Shown here: positions 1-11,522 of the stretch, piece by piece
Layout of the letters: every line of letters starts with the position of its first letter
How positions within the stretch are numbered: position 1 is the first letter of the stretch
Assembly (NCBI GenBank): GCA_946894095.1
Contig: OX335649.1
Location: 11,984,001-12,048,000, forward strand
Reading direction: 5' to 3'
Source of the DNA: Incurvaria masculella
Lineage: Eukaryota > Arthropoda > Insecta > Lepidoptera > Incurvariidae
DNA: 64,000 nucleotides
The notes under the pieces: model-generated
What the model was told of the DNA's origin: nothing
The model's database searches: none
Seen by the model: only the letters and a program-made list of their open reading frames with translations
Translations under genes and position numbers: made by a program

Positions 1-873
1 TTTCCGCTTACATTGCAAACGCAGGCTGAACCGTACGAGATTTATCAAAATAATGTGCTAAGTATTGTATACATTGAAAAGGTCTACAGAAAACTCCGCG
101 ATGGTATATATCTATCTCTTATGGATATCCCACAATAGCATTTTTTTCTCATTTACTTTTTACGACAAATAATGGCTAATTTTCGAAGCGATTTTAACCA
201 ATACAGCATTAATCCTTATCCAATTGAATAGCTTAAATACATTGTTGATTTAATATAGATCTATACGGCCCTTTACAGCATATGATTTAAATGAATATTT
301 TCGAAGATATTATAGATTTAAAAATTGCGTCACTACATAGTATAAAACAAAGTCGCTTTCTCTGTCCCTATATCCCCATGTTCGCTTAAATCTTTAAAAC
401 TACGCAACGGATTTTGATGCGGTTTTTTTTAATAGATAGAGAGATTCAAGAGGAAGGTTTATATGTATAATAACATCCATTAAATATTGGAGAAATACTG
501 TTATTTTTGAGGTTTCCAATGTGATGTCGTAAAAAAATATTTTTTTTCCGCTTACATTGCAAACGCAGGCTGAACCCTACGAGATTTATCAAAATAATGT
601 GCTAAGTATTGTATACATTGAAAAGGTCTACAGAAAACTCCGCGATGGTATACATCTATCTCTTATGGATATCCCACAATAGCATTTTTTTCTCATTTAC
701 TTTTTACGACAAATATTGGCTAATTTTCGAAGCGATTTTAACCAATACAGCATTAATCCTTATCCAATTGAATACCTTAAATACATTGTTGATTTAATAT
801 AGATCTATACGGCCCTTTACAGCATATGATTTAAATGAATATTTTCGAAGATATTATAGATTTAAAAATTGCG
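1..873. repeat. Direct repeat, 329 bp, offset 544 bp
   Basis: Positions 1-329 match 545-873 almost base for base, with scattered substitutions such as CCGTACG versus CCCTACG. After the shared end (AAAAATTGCG) copy 1 runs into TCACTACATAG, the apparent start of a Helitron, while copy 2 runs on into its own GC-rich tail. The full length of copy 1 is unknown because it starts at the window edge. Confidence 0.9.
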
Positions 874-1131
874 GGATAGTGCTTGCGGCGGTACCGGCCG
901 GCCGGGGCGGCGGAAGCGTGCCTCGGAGGCCGCGGTTCTCCCTATAGCACTTTGAATTTATTAGTTCTCTAATATCTAATAATCATGTAATAATAATATC
1001 TAAGTTTTTTTTATTTCAAATATCTCAATGTAGGAACTCTACGTAAAAATGGTTTATTTGTGTATCATTGTGTCAAAATAATATTTTTTTAAATGACATT
1101 ATGCCCGTGCAAAGCCGGGACGGGCTGCTAG
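1..1131 (+). mobile_element. Helitron-like element(s), tandem and cut by the window edge
   Basis: Non-coding rolling-circle element. The 3' end has the lepidopteran Helitron signature: a short GC hairpin (GCCGGGACGGGC) closely followed by CTAG, ending at 1131 before T. A Helitron-like 5' start (TC...) is seen near 330. Positions 1-329 repeat at 545-873, so either a second copy truncated by the window start lies directly upstream, or the element has an internal tandem duplication. A GC-rich patch (about 875-940) precedes the tail. No helicase ORF is visible, so this is a non-autonomous copy. Family assignment is from memory of the class, not from a search. Confidence 0.7.
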
Positions 1132-1414
1132 TTAAAAGATAAATTAGTAAGTATCTGGTGATTAAGTTTCTCATATTGGGCAAGTATACACAAATTCATA
1201 AAAATGGTTTGAATAAAAAATTTGAGCGTCAGAGAGTTTCTTTAAAATAGTATTCTTCTACATTATGTTTTTGCAATTTCAAAATTAATTGTATCATTTT
1301 AAAACATATAAAAATGTGATTTCACTTTATAGAAGTAAACGCAATCAGCAATTTTCACATCCTCCGGATGTTTAAATTACTTTGTGCCTAAATTGACGAT
1401 AACAGATAATTGTA

Positions 1415-1835
1415 TAACATATTTTCCAGACGAATGTTCAAAAATCGTAGAACAGAAGACATCGGTCTTTACGATGGAGGATGCTCGTCAGAGCTACACA
1501 TAACGCTATCCCTCCGTCCCCTTTCTACCATCGCACGACGCGGAACAGGCAGGAAATGCACCCGTTCATTGTCGATATTCCAAAAATCAGAACCAACCGA
1601 TCCTCTAGGTCCTTTATTTATAGGATAAACTATGGAATACACTTCCTGCCGAGTTATTTCCCCCAAAGTACAACCTGGGGTCCTTCAAACATGGTGTGAC
1701 GAAGCACCTGCCGGCCGGTATGGTTTTCGCAGCCCGCTTAAAAGTTCGAAAGCTCATCGGCGTCGTCGGGCACCTTAATTGGTCCATGGCGTGGTACATG
1801 GCGTACGCCATGTACGCCTTTACACCGTACGCGTA
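1415..1835 (+). mobile_element. LINE (jockey-like) C-terminal fragment
   Basis: Decayed 3' end of a non-LTR retrotransposon. Pieces of the ORF2 C-terminus are readable in shifting frames: HPFIVDIPKIRTNRSSRSF near 1558-1615, then LWNTLPAELFPPKYNLGSF near 1630-1687, followed by KHGVTKHLPAG. Such tails occur at the end of jockey-type reverse transcriptases. The same tail recurs at about 17630, 19720, 24770, 25140 and 61270, so it is a dispersed family. Frameshifts and stops make it non-functional. Confidence 0.65.
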
Positions 1836-2070
1836 AAAATCCAGAGAAAAGTGTGTTTACCGAAACAGGGTTCGTTATATTTCCTAATATACTTATTGCA
1901 AATTTAAAGCTATATTTTAATATTTGGAAACAACAATGCAGTTGAATTTGTGGAATTGTATGCATGATTTCTGTAAAGTCGTAAAGTAGAATGTATGCCA
2001 CCATGATATCAGAATTCGACAATAGAAAAGTTTATTTTAGGCACAGTCACTGCCTTACCATCATTTTATT

Positions 2071-2410
2071 CGGCTTGTAGCTCAGTAGCGCGGGGTCTTG
2101 CTTTCCATACCACAGGTCAAGGGTTCGATGTCCGCCCCATTCATGTACCACTTTCTTTCTTTTTCTGACTTAGATAAGTGCATTTCGTCATGAATATGAG
2201 CTTCGCAATCCGTGTAAAACTGTAGGTCCCCTTCTCCTAGTAGGTGGTATGGTCAGCATGGTCGACTTTGTACCATCGTATTGCAATTGCATCGCATTTT
2301 TATGTAGAAATGCTCAAATAGATACTGCCCTGTCTTGGCACCTAATTCCTTTGGAAATGCGGTGTGTTGGTATTATAACATGATGGTGCGTGCACAATAC
2401 ATGTCAGATT
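2071..2410 (+). mobile_element. tRNA-derived SINE
   Basis: The head (2071-2140) resembles a tRNA gene with an A-box (TAGCTCAGTAGCGCGG) and a B-box (GGGTTCGATGTCC), giving an internal pol III promoter. The body carries the family signature (CATTTCGTC, then TGGCACCTAATTCCTTTGG) and ends near ATGTCAG. The same family appears in both orientations more than ten times in this window. Confidence 0.75.
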
Positions 2411-4020
2411 AAGACAAGCTTTGTAAACAAATGAAAGATAAGAAAATAAGAATTATAAATTATTAGGTAGGACAGATAAAAAAGTTGTTTAAAATATACT
2501 TTTATTACTCACATCTGAGCATTTTACTGTAACCCTTAATTATCTTTTCTTTCCGTTTGAATAATTCTAGGTCCATTGCTGTGTTTTATCGTCTTTACTA
2601 TGGAGAATAAATATGGCTTTAGGAGCCCCTATGATGGTTTGAAAACCAATGACCATCGCTGGCGTGATGAGGGCGTGGCGTAGCCATGTGTCGCGCTAAA
2701 CATAAAAAAAAATTAAACACGGATTACAAGTGTTAAATGAATTAAAAGCAGCAGAAATTAAAGCGTGATGGTAATCGTTAAGAGAGTCAAATGGTAGTGT
2801 TATGTGGGATATACAAACATATTGAAACGTTGTAATTTAAGACCTATCCATAAAAATTGTTTTAACATATTTTTTATTTGCTTTACATTCATAAGTCTTG
2901 CTAACATTTGAAATATTAGCTTATAATAATTAATAGAGAGTGACAATCACATTATTATTTTTAAGTGGCCAAATCCGAAACTAAAATAACTAGCGAAAAA
3001 CACTTAGGGAGCCACGAGGCCAATATTGATAAAAACTAATACTGCATTAGTACATTTAAAAAAAATCTAACGAAAAATTTAACCCGTTGATTTTGAGAAA
3101 AATCCTGCATTACTATAAGTAATACACTACTACATAGTGTCGCTAATAAGGAACCGATTCTTTGAAATAAAATCAAATGGCAAAATCTAGTAAAGGGGTC
3201 ATTTGACTTGTAAGAATAATAAAATACTACTTTTGGAAAGTCTACATGTTTATTAGGTAAAAATAATAATTATTGAAGATAACTGCAAACCACCCACCTC
3301 CAATGTCGTGAGTACTGCGTGTGATGACTGTTTCCGCACGTGTCCCGTTGGGCTCTTCTCTTCGCTCGTAAACTTGTGACCTTACACAAGCGAGATAAAT
3401 CTTCCAAACCATGAGGATTCTCTTGCTGCACGCTGTTTGTTCGTACTCAGTGCCCTTTTGAATTGTGCGTGATTACTGTATGTTTTAAAAGGCATTTATT
3501 AATTAAAAATAGGAGCAATCTACGAACTTTACATTGCGGGTCCATCAGTTTGAGATGTAAACCTAGTTTGACTACGAAGAAGTTTAAATAAATCAAATTG
3601 AAATTTTGCTATATATAACCAAAAAAATACAAATGAAATTATTGAGTTTTTTTGCAAAAGGAAATTGTGTGACAAAAATGTTAATTTATCAAATTAGTAT
3701 AACATGATTTTGAAGAAATTAAATATTTTTTTTATATTATTTACAACATTTTTTACACAAGAACTGAACTGCGCTGAACATTAAACCAATGTTACTTACC
3801 TAAGTTCAGTGTATTTCTCTAACGTTGTGATTCTTAGGCAGTAAAATATAGTACCTTGGCTGTAGTGTGAATGCAAAAATTGTGAAACCTCATAATATTA
3901 TTGAATGAGATTTTTCTCTGCCTTTAGGACCTTTTGACTTCTCGAACCCTATAGTGGCTGCCCCCCACCCGCAGCCGCAGCCGCCGGGTCACAGGCGAGC
4001 CCGTGCTGATAGGTAAAGTC
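2411..4020. other. AT-rich spacer upstream of CPR-A
   Basis: No ORF, RNA gene or recognisable repeat is visible. A GC-rich patch at 3960-4003 lies just before the CPR-A core promoter. Enhancers for cuticle gene expression would be expected here, but none can be identified by eye. Confidence 0.4.
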
Positions 4021-4025
4021 GGCGG

Positions 4026-4033
4026 TATAAAAA
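4026..4033 (+). promoter_or_regulatory. TATA box of CPR-A
   Basis: TATAAAAA sits about 125 bases before the putative start codon at 4158. Transcription would start near 4056-4062, giving a leader of roughly 100 bases. TATA-type core promoters are common in insect cuticular protein genes. Confidence 0.65.
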
Positions 4034-4157
4034 CATTATACTGCGGGAGATGCAACTTTAAATTGTGCATTGTGTGCTGCAAGGCAGTCCTTCGCTGCAG
4101 CTCCTATCCAGTTGTTGCAGTTCAAGCGAAAACTTATAGTACAAATAAACGAAAGTG

Positions 4158-7100
4158 ATGGTGCGTAGTGAAGCGTGCATTTCGATTTTTTGTCACTGTA
4201 TTGGTGTCGAAATAAAAAAAAATGAGTTTATTATTAGAACAATTATAGCTGCGGTACGCTCGGCTCCGCGCGGGACAATATCTTCTTTTTAATTTTTTCT
4301 CCATGCAAAAATAGTAAAGTTTTCGTTTGAGGGTTCTATCAGGATTTCGTTCATGTAGTCCTTTATGAAGTATTTGATGAAGCTTTTCATGAAGTTGTTC
4401 ATAAAGACTTCTAGGAAGCTTGTTACGAATTATGACCCGTTGTGGTGGCTGTCATTCATATTTCTCCTTATTACAACTATGATTTTGTAGGAAGACGAAA
4501 CTGAGTGCCATTACTAGGCATTTACACACAATTCCATAGTTGATGTGATTTCTATGGTCGTAAATAGTAAATAAATGTAAACAGTGAGGAAGTTACTGCA
4601 TTGTGGCTTGCAGATGTAGTGTTTTGATCATAGAATTGAGAATAAAGTAGAAAGGTCCTCGTTCAACTAGCGTCAAATTGGAGCCGTTTTGTATTTAGAC
4701 TTAGATGATGTTTTTAATACGATCACTTATATTTTGAAAACAAGAACTATTACGACTATAACAACAGGTCTATATTTTAAAACTTACGCGGGATATAACT
4801 ATAATATTTAGTTTGACGGCAAACCGCGCATATGAGGAGCAGGATATGCAGCATATGCTCCTCATAAGCGCGGTAAGCCGTCAAACGAAATATTATAACA
4901 ACAACAGTTTGAATAAAAGACGGTGACAACATATTAGAATCTTAAAATAGATTTCAAATCTAATTTAGGAAGCGTGGTGTGTATGTAATAATAATGTGGT
5001 CTCTTTTGGTTAACAGAATATTAAGGTTCCAAAACATATCTAGCAGTAAATTCGCTAAGAACCTAGGGACAATAAAATATCTAAAAATACGATAAATAGA
5101 TTTCGTTTAGTTTTTTAAATTCTTAGCAATGTATCATGGCATGGCATATATGGCATAACTAAGTTAAATATAACTATAATTTAAATATAATAGTAGGACG
5201 TTCTCTAGTTATAAGCGAATAAACAGAAATATTGCAGCCGCTATCCTACCCAACATCGGAACAACTTTTCCGGTAAACTCTAAGTACCCTTGAATACTAA
5301 ATCCTTGTGGTCCGTTTCAGATGTGGATTTCGATCCTCATATTGGCGGCGACAGCGGCGGCGGTGCCGGCACAGCCTCCGGCTCAGCAGACGCAGCCACC
5401 TATCAAAATTATCCGATACGATAATGACGGCGTTAACTTTGACGGTTCTTACAAGTGGCTGTGAGTTCAAAGCATTTTATTTATAATTATATTCGAGGAC
5501 GTTACATTGTCGTCATTAAGTCATTTTAGGTTTCAAGTAATGTTACTTTGTCTGTAATCGTCATTCAATTTATTTTACATTTTGTTGAGCAAAGATAAAT
5601 AGCATTAAAAAATATCAATTATATTATTATATCTTGTTTTGATTAAAAATATTATTATGAGCTATTTAAAAATGTATGTTATATCTATTTAAATTGAATT
5701 GTTTCCAAAAATAAATATTAAAAAAAACATAAAAAACGGGTATAGGGAAACATCTTTAAAAAAGTAAACCAGTTAAAATACTTAACTAATGTATCCTTTA
5801 CTGAGCTGAATTTAAATTCCATTTTACTCATCATAATATAAGCCTTTTGCCATCCATTGCTGAACGTAGCCCTCCTACAAAGCGCTTCGTCGACTTGCCC
5901 TCCACATCTAGCTACCGACAGCTATTTATCAGGTCATCCGTCCAACGACGATAATATGTTGGATCAATCTGGGAAAAATAACACTCCATCGTTTATTTTC
6001 CACGCAGCTACGAAACAGAGAACGAGATCAACGCGGAGGAGTCCGGCTATGTGAAGAACTTCGGCAAGGGCGAAGGGGAGGAGGTGCAGGTGGCAGAGGG
6101 GAAGTTCAGCTACAAGGCGCCCGACGGAACCCTCATCTCGCTCAGCTACATCGCCGATGAGAACGGCTTCCAGCCGCAGGTAACCTCCGCGCTGCCACTT
6201 ACCAACGCTGCTTCAGAGAGGGGGAGGAGGTGCAGGTGGCAGAGTATACACAAATCTTCAAGGTGCCCGACGGAACCCTCATCTCGCTCAGCTACATCGC
6301 CGACGAGAAAGGCTTCCAACCGCAGGTAACCTCCGCGCTGCCACTTACCAACGCTGCTTCAGAGAAGGGGAGGAGGTGCAGGTGGCAGAGTACACACAAA
6401 CTTTCGAGGCGCCTGACGGAATCTTCATCTCGCTCAGCTACATCGCCGACGAGAACGGCTTCCAGCCGCAGGTAACCTCCGCGCTGCCACATACCAACTC
6501 TGCTTCAGAGAGGGCGAGGAGGACAGGTGGCAGAGGGCAAAGACACCTACAAGGCATCTGGCGGAATTCTCATCTCACTCAGCTTTATCCCAAATGGGTC
6601 CATAACCATAAAACAACCTATCCCATAAATCACAAAACGTATTCATGCAAACGTATTTTTTTAATGAAAAACTAGCATGAATAGCGGCAAAGCTCAGAAA
6701 CATCAGCTTTACTCAGAAAAGTCAAATCCACCTCACCTCGCAATACCATGCTTAGCGAGGCTCCATAACAGCTAAAACTTCTAGGTTATAGTTATTAAGA
6801 GAGGTACTTGCCGGTAGACAGCTCCATACCCCGGCGGTTCGGCAGAATAATGCATTTGAGAAACGGGTCGTTTTCAAAAGCCTAATACCAACCACAAAAA
6901 GATGCCCTGAATTTTCCGGCGAGTGCTCCGGATATAGGTTTGATAGGCAGGAATATGGGATGCGAATCTATTAGATATACGAGGTGTTAAAAACAAAATC
7001 ACGGAGTTTGGATATCATTTGAAAATCACCGTTCCGTTTCCTTGATTTTTTGTGTCTGACATTAGTCAACTAACACCGTTTCAGTTTTTCTGAAAAATAT

Positions 7101-10100
7101 ATCCGCTGTCAACCGGAAAAATTAAATTGTCCAAGAACTTCACTGCGCTGATATTGATATGAAAGCAATTGTAAATTTATATATTTTATTTTATGCAACC
7201 GATATCACAATTTTCAATGCTTCATAGTTGTTTCGTTAAAAATGTATTGAACTCGAGCCGCAGAAAAACATTACTTTACGTATAAAATGGTGTTTAATTA
7301 AATGATTACCAGTCGTTACGCTGTGCACGTCAGCTGTTAGAATTTCCCTTGACATGATTTGTAAACGTTTTGCACATGTATCAGTCATCAGCAGATGTTC
7401 AATTGAATTACTAGTTTTTGTACATATAATTTGCAATTGCGTATTAACTCTTCTTGCTACACGAGACTAATATGGGCAAAGATGATAGTGTTGCTACCGG
7501 TGGTACCTCCTACCTAATTTTATAACACATTCAAATCAAAATAATGGGTTATTATCGTAACGTATCTAAGTAAAAAGTGTCGTTATACTTGCAGTAATTA
7601 CTTTTCAAGAAAATATGAGTTTAATGGATGATAATGAAAAAAATTATTAAGTTGTCTTCATGAGCGGCTCGAACTCAGGGTTGCGAGGACTAGCTTTCCA
7701 TGCATGAGTTTATGGGTTCGATTCCGGCCCCATTCATGCACCACAATCTTTTTTTCGGATTTGGATGCGGTGCATTTCGTCCCGAATGCCAACTGTTGTT
7801 CTATTGTTTGGAATTCATGTAAAACTGAAAGTCCTCTTCCCTTCTTAGTTTCAGCTTGTCCGAGTTGAAATCATCGCAATGAAAGATGGTAGAAGCGGCA
7901 ACGAAATGTTTCCGTGATTTCCATCCAGGTCAATTTAGTCGTGTTTACAATTCTAAATTCGTGCCTGTCATGGCACCTAATTCTTCGGGAATGCGTGTTT
8001 GGCTAATATCATGTGTATGTGTATAGTATTAGCCATCCATGTCATTACATAAAAATGAACAAAATACAGTTAACACAAAGAGCAAGCGAGTTTTAAAAAA
8101 TATAAAATGTTTGGTAAATATTAGTTTTCGTTCAGGCTAAGACGAGTTCACATTTCTTATTAATGTGAATATAATATTGGATTAAACTTTTAAATTTACC
8201 GTAGCCATAGTTTAGTCCGGAAAAGTGCAATGTTAAAATAACAATTGTTTTATTTATTGATTAGGCATTTAATATCAGTCAACAAAGAAATTAAAAACTA
8301 AAATATTAAACATTATCCTATAAATTAAACTATTCCTAAAATTACACACATTTATAAAAAATAATAAATTTCAGCCATATCGCTGCCAGGCGGCAGGGTG
8401 CCCAAAAGACTGGCCGCATTCCCTCTCTGGATAGCTAGGCTCAACCTCTGCCCGAGATACCAGCCAGCCCTCTATAACAATTGTTAAATGATCTGCTTTA
8501 ATTTCATTTTTATTCGTCAAATAACCCTCGATATTCAAAGAAGTAACACAGTGATTAGACTGGGCTTTTATGCAGGTGCCAGCTTAAATGAATGATTTAA
8601 CCTTTAAAAGTAACCGTGCTTAGGATAGCTCCTCGATGAACATTTCAGTTGTTTATTTCTTCCTCATTATTAATTATTGCTTAGATTTTTTTGTATTTAA
8701 TTTGGAAATATTATTTTCATGAAATGATACAATTACTGTACGAATATTTACGTAGTCTAAATTAAAAGGCACATTAATAGTTTATTGTGATATACGGACA
8801 AGAAATACGTGGGCTGTCGGTTGGCCAACGTCTGCAAATGTCGTTTCAAATATCAGTCGGCGAACTGCGACCTGCGACCCGCAGCGGCGGCGACGCTCCT
8901 TGCGAAACCTCCGCGCTAAAGGTTCCAGGCACATCTCTAGATGACACCGATGACTTGGACATATCCGCATCAAGTATCCGTTTAATTGTATGCTCTTTGC
9001 TAGGATTCTCACGTTAATACTGTACTAAACTTAATTACTATTTTACGACTATCTGACTTTACGGGTGTGAAACTAACTTCAATTTGCTGATTATATGTAA
9101 CATATAGTTGAGTTCTCGATGGATCTTCAGAACATAAAAAATGTGTACGAGATTTACTTACTTTACTTGAGCCCGTAGGTCAGCGGCGCGGGGCAACTTT
9201 CTTTTTCAAAACTGTCCGTGTTTTCCATTCTATTCAGTGTCACCGTGCTGATAAAGGGAAGGTCCTGGCATGGTACCTGGTATTAACCATCAATGTCTAG
9301 TTACATAAAAAAACCTAGAATCGATCAATTCAAATAAAAAAATACATGTTTTTGTTTATGTGATTGGACATCGATGACTAATACCACACCTACTGCGATA
9401 ATATTAGCCCAACATATCTCATTGGAGCTAGGTGTCATGCCAAGATCTTTATTGTATTACACAGCTACATTGAAACGAGTGAGAGAGAACTCAATGCGAT
9501 GAGTCATTCGGGCGGCATTATACCTACCATCTAGTAATTAAGGAAGGGAACCTACTATTTAACGTGGAATCCGAACCGAGAATGACGAATCCCTTAGTCG
9601 GATCTTACGTATTATCTTTACATTCCGAAACCTAGTTGGTTAGAGCTTTTGTTGGTGCATATGCATATGTTCTTCCCGTGCATGAAGTAAAGTGTGACTG
9701 AAATATTTTTTTAGTATTAATTAATATTCTAAACAATTTTTCTTTTTTGTGATTGTTGTAAAGGTTATAATTCATGTTTCGAATATCTCGGTCCTTTATC
9801 TACTTGGTGGTAGGGTTATAAATGCCTGGGTTAGGATTACACTAAATAAATTATGGCCGAAACGGAAATGAAAATGTATAGTGCATTCTACCCAGTTCAA
9901 TATAGCGGTGTAATAAATGGAAGGTACTGGCATGACAACTAGTCCGAATGAGGTGGACTGAGATGTCGGTTTCGAGCTATCGTCACTTTAAGTAAGGTAT
10001 TTGTACTGAATGTCAGAATACTTCTTGAAAACCGTATGGGATGAATTTCCAAATATTTATTATTCTCTATTAATGTAGTAACAGTTAGTGTATGATGAAT

Positions 10101-10569
10101 AGAGTAAGTAGTGTTTTTTGGAGATTTACCATGGTATATAACTCTTAAGGTGTATAGCCGGTGAACGGGTCAAAAATGATTTAATCTGTCATTTCCTATC
10201 ATGTCAACTTGTCAATCTCAGCCAAATAACACGTCGTTTGAAATATAACTAAAAGTCATATTTAATCTCACTCTGACCTATTCACCTGCTATTCACCCAG
10301 CGAGTGGCAATATGATATGACCCCTGAACTTTTCGAGCGTTCAGCGAGTAAGCTTTGCATGGTGCAAAAGACTTCAACGCCCAAGAAAACCTTTCACCAA
10401 ATATTTGTTTCTGACGTTTCAGGGCGACCATTTGCCAACGCCGCCGCCCATCCCGCCCGCGATCCTGAAGGCTCTCGAGTACCTGAAGACGCTGCCCCCG
10501 GGGCCCGAAGACGGCGCCGCCACCAACCTGCAGCCCCAGTACCAGCCGAAGCCGAGGGGACGGTTCTAA
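4158..10569 (+). CDS. CPR-A: RR-1 cuticular protein (endocuticle structural glycoprotein-like), 4 exons
   Basis: Secreted structural protein predicted to bind chitin in the procuticle. Exons: 4158-4160 (ATG only, donor GTGCGT), 5321-5460, 6008-6179 and 10423-10569; they join in frame to about 153 residues. Exon 2 opens with a signal peptide ([17 protein letters not shown]) followed by [13 protein letters not shown]. Exon 3 carries the R&R domain: [17 protein letters not shown], then [20 protein letters not shown] and ENGFQPQ. Exon 4 gives the RR-1 tail [20 protein letters not shown] and a basic end (PKPRGRF). The aromatic spacing (Y-x-Y in G-K-F-S-Y, then S-Y-I-A-D-E-N-G-F) is the extended R&R consensus. 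Introns 2 and 3 have phases 2 and 0. The start is either the exon-1 ATG or the in-frame ATG that opens exon 2, so the tiny first exon is the least certain part. Intron 3 (4.2 kb) holds exon relics and SINEs. Confidence 0.9.
4801..4896. repeat. Long imperfect hairpin in CPR-A intron 1
   Basis: Two 41-base arms (4801-4841 and 4856-4896) are inverted copies with only about four mismatches, separated by a 14-base loop. Size and pairing fit a pre-miRNA-like foldback or a small MITE remnant. No similar copy was noticed elsewhere in the window. It lies on the transcribed strand of CPR-A. Confidence 0.8.
6180..6600 (+). pseudogene. Three tandem partial copies of the CPR-A R&R exon
   Basis: Directly after exon 3, the 3' part of that exon plus its first 37 intron bases is repeated with a 146-bp period (about 6216-6325, 6362-6471, 6508-6600; the third step is 145). 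Copies 1 and 2 keep the R&R reading frame open ([19 protein letters not shown] and [19 protein letters not shown], each ending GFQPQ) and keep the donor CAG|GTAACC. Copy 3 has lost its end and donor. All lack the exon's N-terminal half. Because 146 is not a multiple of three, reading straight through shifts frame, and the 37-base gaps are too short for normal introns. They are best read as decaying exon relics. Confidence 0.85.
6601..7660. other. Intron 3 of CPR-A, unassigned part
   Basis: AT-rich intronic DNA. Nothing recognisable beyond short ORFs without family features. Confidence 0.4.
7662..8056 (+). mobile_element. tRNA-derived SINE
   Basis: A nearly full-length member in CPR-A intron 3. 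The head has a B-box (GGGTTCGATTCCGGCCCC); the body shows ATTTCGTCCCGAATGC, GGTAGAAGCGGCAA and GTGCCTGTCATGGCACCTAA, and ends with TTAGCCATCCATGTC and a short A-rich tail. Confidence 0.8.
8057..9162. other. Intron 3 of CPR-A, AT-rich with one GC-rich patch
   Basis: Mostly AT-rich. The patch at about 8820-8960 is GC-rich and open on both strands for 76 codons, but shows no domain, signal peptide or splice-supported frame. I assign no function. Confidence 0.35.
9163..9313 (+). mobile_element. SINE fragment with internal deletion
   Basis: The tRNA-like head (GAGCCCGTAGGTCAGCGGCG) is joined to the distal body (AACTGTCCGTGTTTTCCA through GGTCCTGGCATGG) and the A-rich end; the middle is missing. 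A reverse-oriented degraded copy follows at about 9410-9610, and a further scrap lies at 9893-9945. Confidence 0.65.
9410..9610 (-). mobile_element. Degraded SINE, reverse orientation
   Basis: It matches the complement of the SINE body: AGCTAGGTGTCATGCCAAG, then GGCTACATTG-like and ACGTGGAATCCGAACCGAG segments. The tRNA head is not recognisable. Confidence 0.5.
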
Positions 10570-10739
10570 TCCAGACATCGCCGGACCCGTCTCGTTCTGC
10601 AGATACACTATAATCTAGACTCGATCATCAACGATGTAGATAATTATAGTTCTAAGTGGTATGTAAATAAGATTTAAAATATGAAATAATAGGGAATATG
10701 ATTTTCCTAATGATCTGATGCTTATGCAGAAACGAAGAA

Positions 10740-10745
10740 AATAAA
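10740..10745 (+). terminator. Polyadenylation signal of CPR-A
   Basis: AATAAA lies 171 bases after the CPR-A stop codon, the first canonical signal downstream. Confidence 0.6.
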
Positions 10746-11520
10746 CGAGTGATATTATAATATAATTCATTTAGTTTTCATTAAAATTAAGAAACATTTT
10801 CTGCTAGCAGATATTTAAAATTTCAATGTATCTTAGATTTTCATACTTTAAAAAATTATAAGAGTTATAAGAGTTACATATCAACGAATAATAAAAAAAT
10901 AATCCCAGAAACAGATAAATAAAAAACAATAATTGCTTAATTGCTCCGATTATACTATCTTTTCTCCAAAATAAAAAATAATAATTGCTAACAAATTCAA
11001 CAAACAATCGCTGTCTGGACAGTAGCTGCATTTAAGAATAAATATATACATAAAAGGCCTTATTTTTCCCCAAATAACATTGCTGATTCAACCCTTTCAT
11101 TTTAAAGAAGCGATGCTAAATACTAGGTAGGGCAAAAGTCACGACGTGGTTTAATAATAAAATATGATATTGGCACTGAAATTGAGTATTAGTTGGTTTT
11201 TATAAATTATTAAATAAATTTTGGAGATTTATTATTCATATTCGTACAGTTATTTAACAATGGCGATCCTAAGGAAGACTTTTGGCCAGCGTTTAATCTC
11301 GGACGTCCGTTGGCGTTGGTTTGTCGCAATAAGCACAAACACGCCGGAGAAACATAAAATAAAATAAGTATCATAATTACCGTGACAGCTATGTGATTCA
11401 AAAGTTAGGAAACAAAATTATCAATAGCAATATCCTAGCAGAAGAATAGAGTCTAGCGTGAACTAACTATTCGAACTAACGATTCCATTCACATTATTTT
11501 CATACATCGCTATATCAGGA
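10746..11520. other. AT-rich intergenic DNA
   Basis: Short ORFs only; no recognisable repeat or gene. Confidence 0.35.
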
Positions 11521-11522
11521 GC

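Noticed and set aside
6051..6675. Three overlapping ORFs after CPR-A exon 3 as separate proteins
   Set aside because: They arise from reading through the 146-bp repeats in shifting frames, not from independent genes.
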